From: an uncultured Ruminococcus sp.
Lineage (GTDB): Bacteria; Bacillota; Clostridia; Oscillospirales; Ruminococcaceae
NCBI GenBank assembly: GCA_947175975.1
Contig: CAMWOX010000100.1
Span: forward strand, 1-6,209
Direction of reading: 5' to 3'
Length of the DNA stretch: 6,209 nt
Shown: positions 6,178 to 6,209 of the stretch, one piece after another
Numbering within the stretch: position 1 is the first letter of the stretch
Layout of the letters: each line of letters opens with the position of its first letter
The notes under the pieces: model-generated
Database searches by the model: none
The model's input: only the letters and a program-made list of their open reading frames with translations
Told to the model about the DNA's origin: nothing
Program-made: the position numbers and the translations under genes

Positions 6178-6209
6178 ATCATTCCTTTCCGTTCCAGCAA
6201 TATGTACAC
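6174..6209 (-). CDS. C-terminal tail of an unidentified upstream gene, cut by window edge
   Basis: One minus-strand frame reads VYILLERKGMI and then a TGA at 6176-6174. The last bases overlap the proposed purF TTG start in the pattern TTGA, just as packed operon genes often overlap by four bases. Eleven residues are too few to identify a product; an upstream pur gene such as purC, purE or a purL component would fit the context, but this is a guess. The purF frame is also open to the window edge, so a longer purF start cannot be wholly excluded from this window alone. Confidence 0.4.
   Translation of the reverse strand: MYILLERKGMI
6182..6188 (-). promoter_or_regulatory. Ribosome binding site of purF
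   Basis: AAAGGAA on the minus strand, 4 bases before the TTG at 6177 and 10 before the alternative TTG at 6171. It favours initiation at one of these TTG codons, immediately before the conserved HEECGVFG, over a start further upstream. Confidence 0.65.

Larger units (their letters stand above)
1..6209 (-). other. De novo purine biosynthesis operon segment (purF-purM-purN-purO-unknown-purH'-unknown-purD)
   Basis: Eight genes and one gene tail lie on one strand with junctions of +3 bases (purF/purM), -1 (purM/purN), +28 (purN/purO), -1 (purO/149-residue gene), -11 (to the AICAR formyltransferase), about +5 or -4 (to the membrane protein, depending on its start) and +27 (to purD). No gap is long enough for a normal promoter plus terminator, and no hairpin followed by a T run was seen in any gap, so a single transcript starting upstream of the window is the simplest reading. 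Confidence 0.85.

Noticed and set aside
1..6209. Search for a defence, mobile or CRISPR system, or RNA genes
   Set aside because: No repeats with spacers, transposase or integrase motifs, terminal inverted repeats, or tRNA/rRNA-like segments were seen; the region is nearly all housekeeping coding sequence.

Overview
This window is a stretch of a bacterial de novo purine (IMP) biosynthesis operon. Every credible gene lies on the minus strand, so the genes are transcribed from base 6209 towards base 1. Strong AGGAGG-type Shine-Dalgarno sites, moderate-to-low GC, the PurF type (self-cleaving propeptide plus iron-sulfur cysteines) and a split PurH point to a member of the Bacillota, probably class Clostridia and perhaps Ruminococcus-like. 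The lineage is inferred from these features, not from a database search.

In transcription order the window holds: the last 11 codons and stop of an unidentified upstream gene (6174-6209); purF, the committing amidophosphoribosyltransferase; purM, AIR synthetase; purN, GAR formyltransferase; a PurO-type ('archaeal-type') IMP cyclohydrolase; an unrecognised 149-residue protein; a stand-alone AICAR formyltransferase corresponding to the C-terminal part of PurH; an unrecognised small membrane protein with four predicted membrane segments; and the first 58 codons of purD, GAR synthetase, which runs off the window. Genes are packed tightly: most junctions overlap by 1 to 11 bases, or are separated by 3 to 28 bases. 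No promoter, riboswitch, terminator, repeat, mobile element, RNA gene or CRISPR array is convincingly visible. The operon promoter and any purine control element must lie upstream, outside the window.

Together the enzymes cover step 1 (PurF), step 2 (PurD), step 3 (PurN), step 5 (PurM) and steps 9 and 10 (AICAR formyltransferase and IMP cyclohydrolase). The FGAM synthase genes and purE/purC/purB are not in the window. The order F-M-N-[H]-D matches the classical Bacillus-type operon, except that the usual bifunctional purH is replaced by four genes: purO, an unknown, the AICAR formyltransferase and a membrane protein.

The main items worth a second look are the two unrecognised proteins embedded in this otherwise metabolic operon. 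The 149-residue one sits exactly between the two separated halves of the PurH function and is tied to both by overlapping start and stop codons. No clear new system beyond this is apparent.
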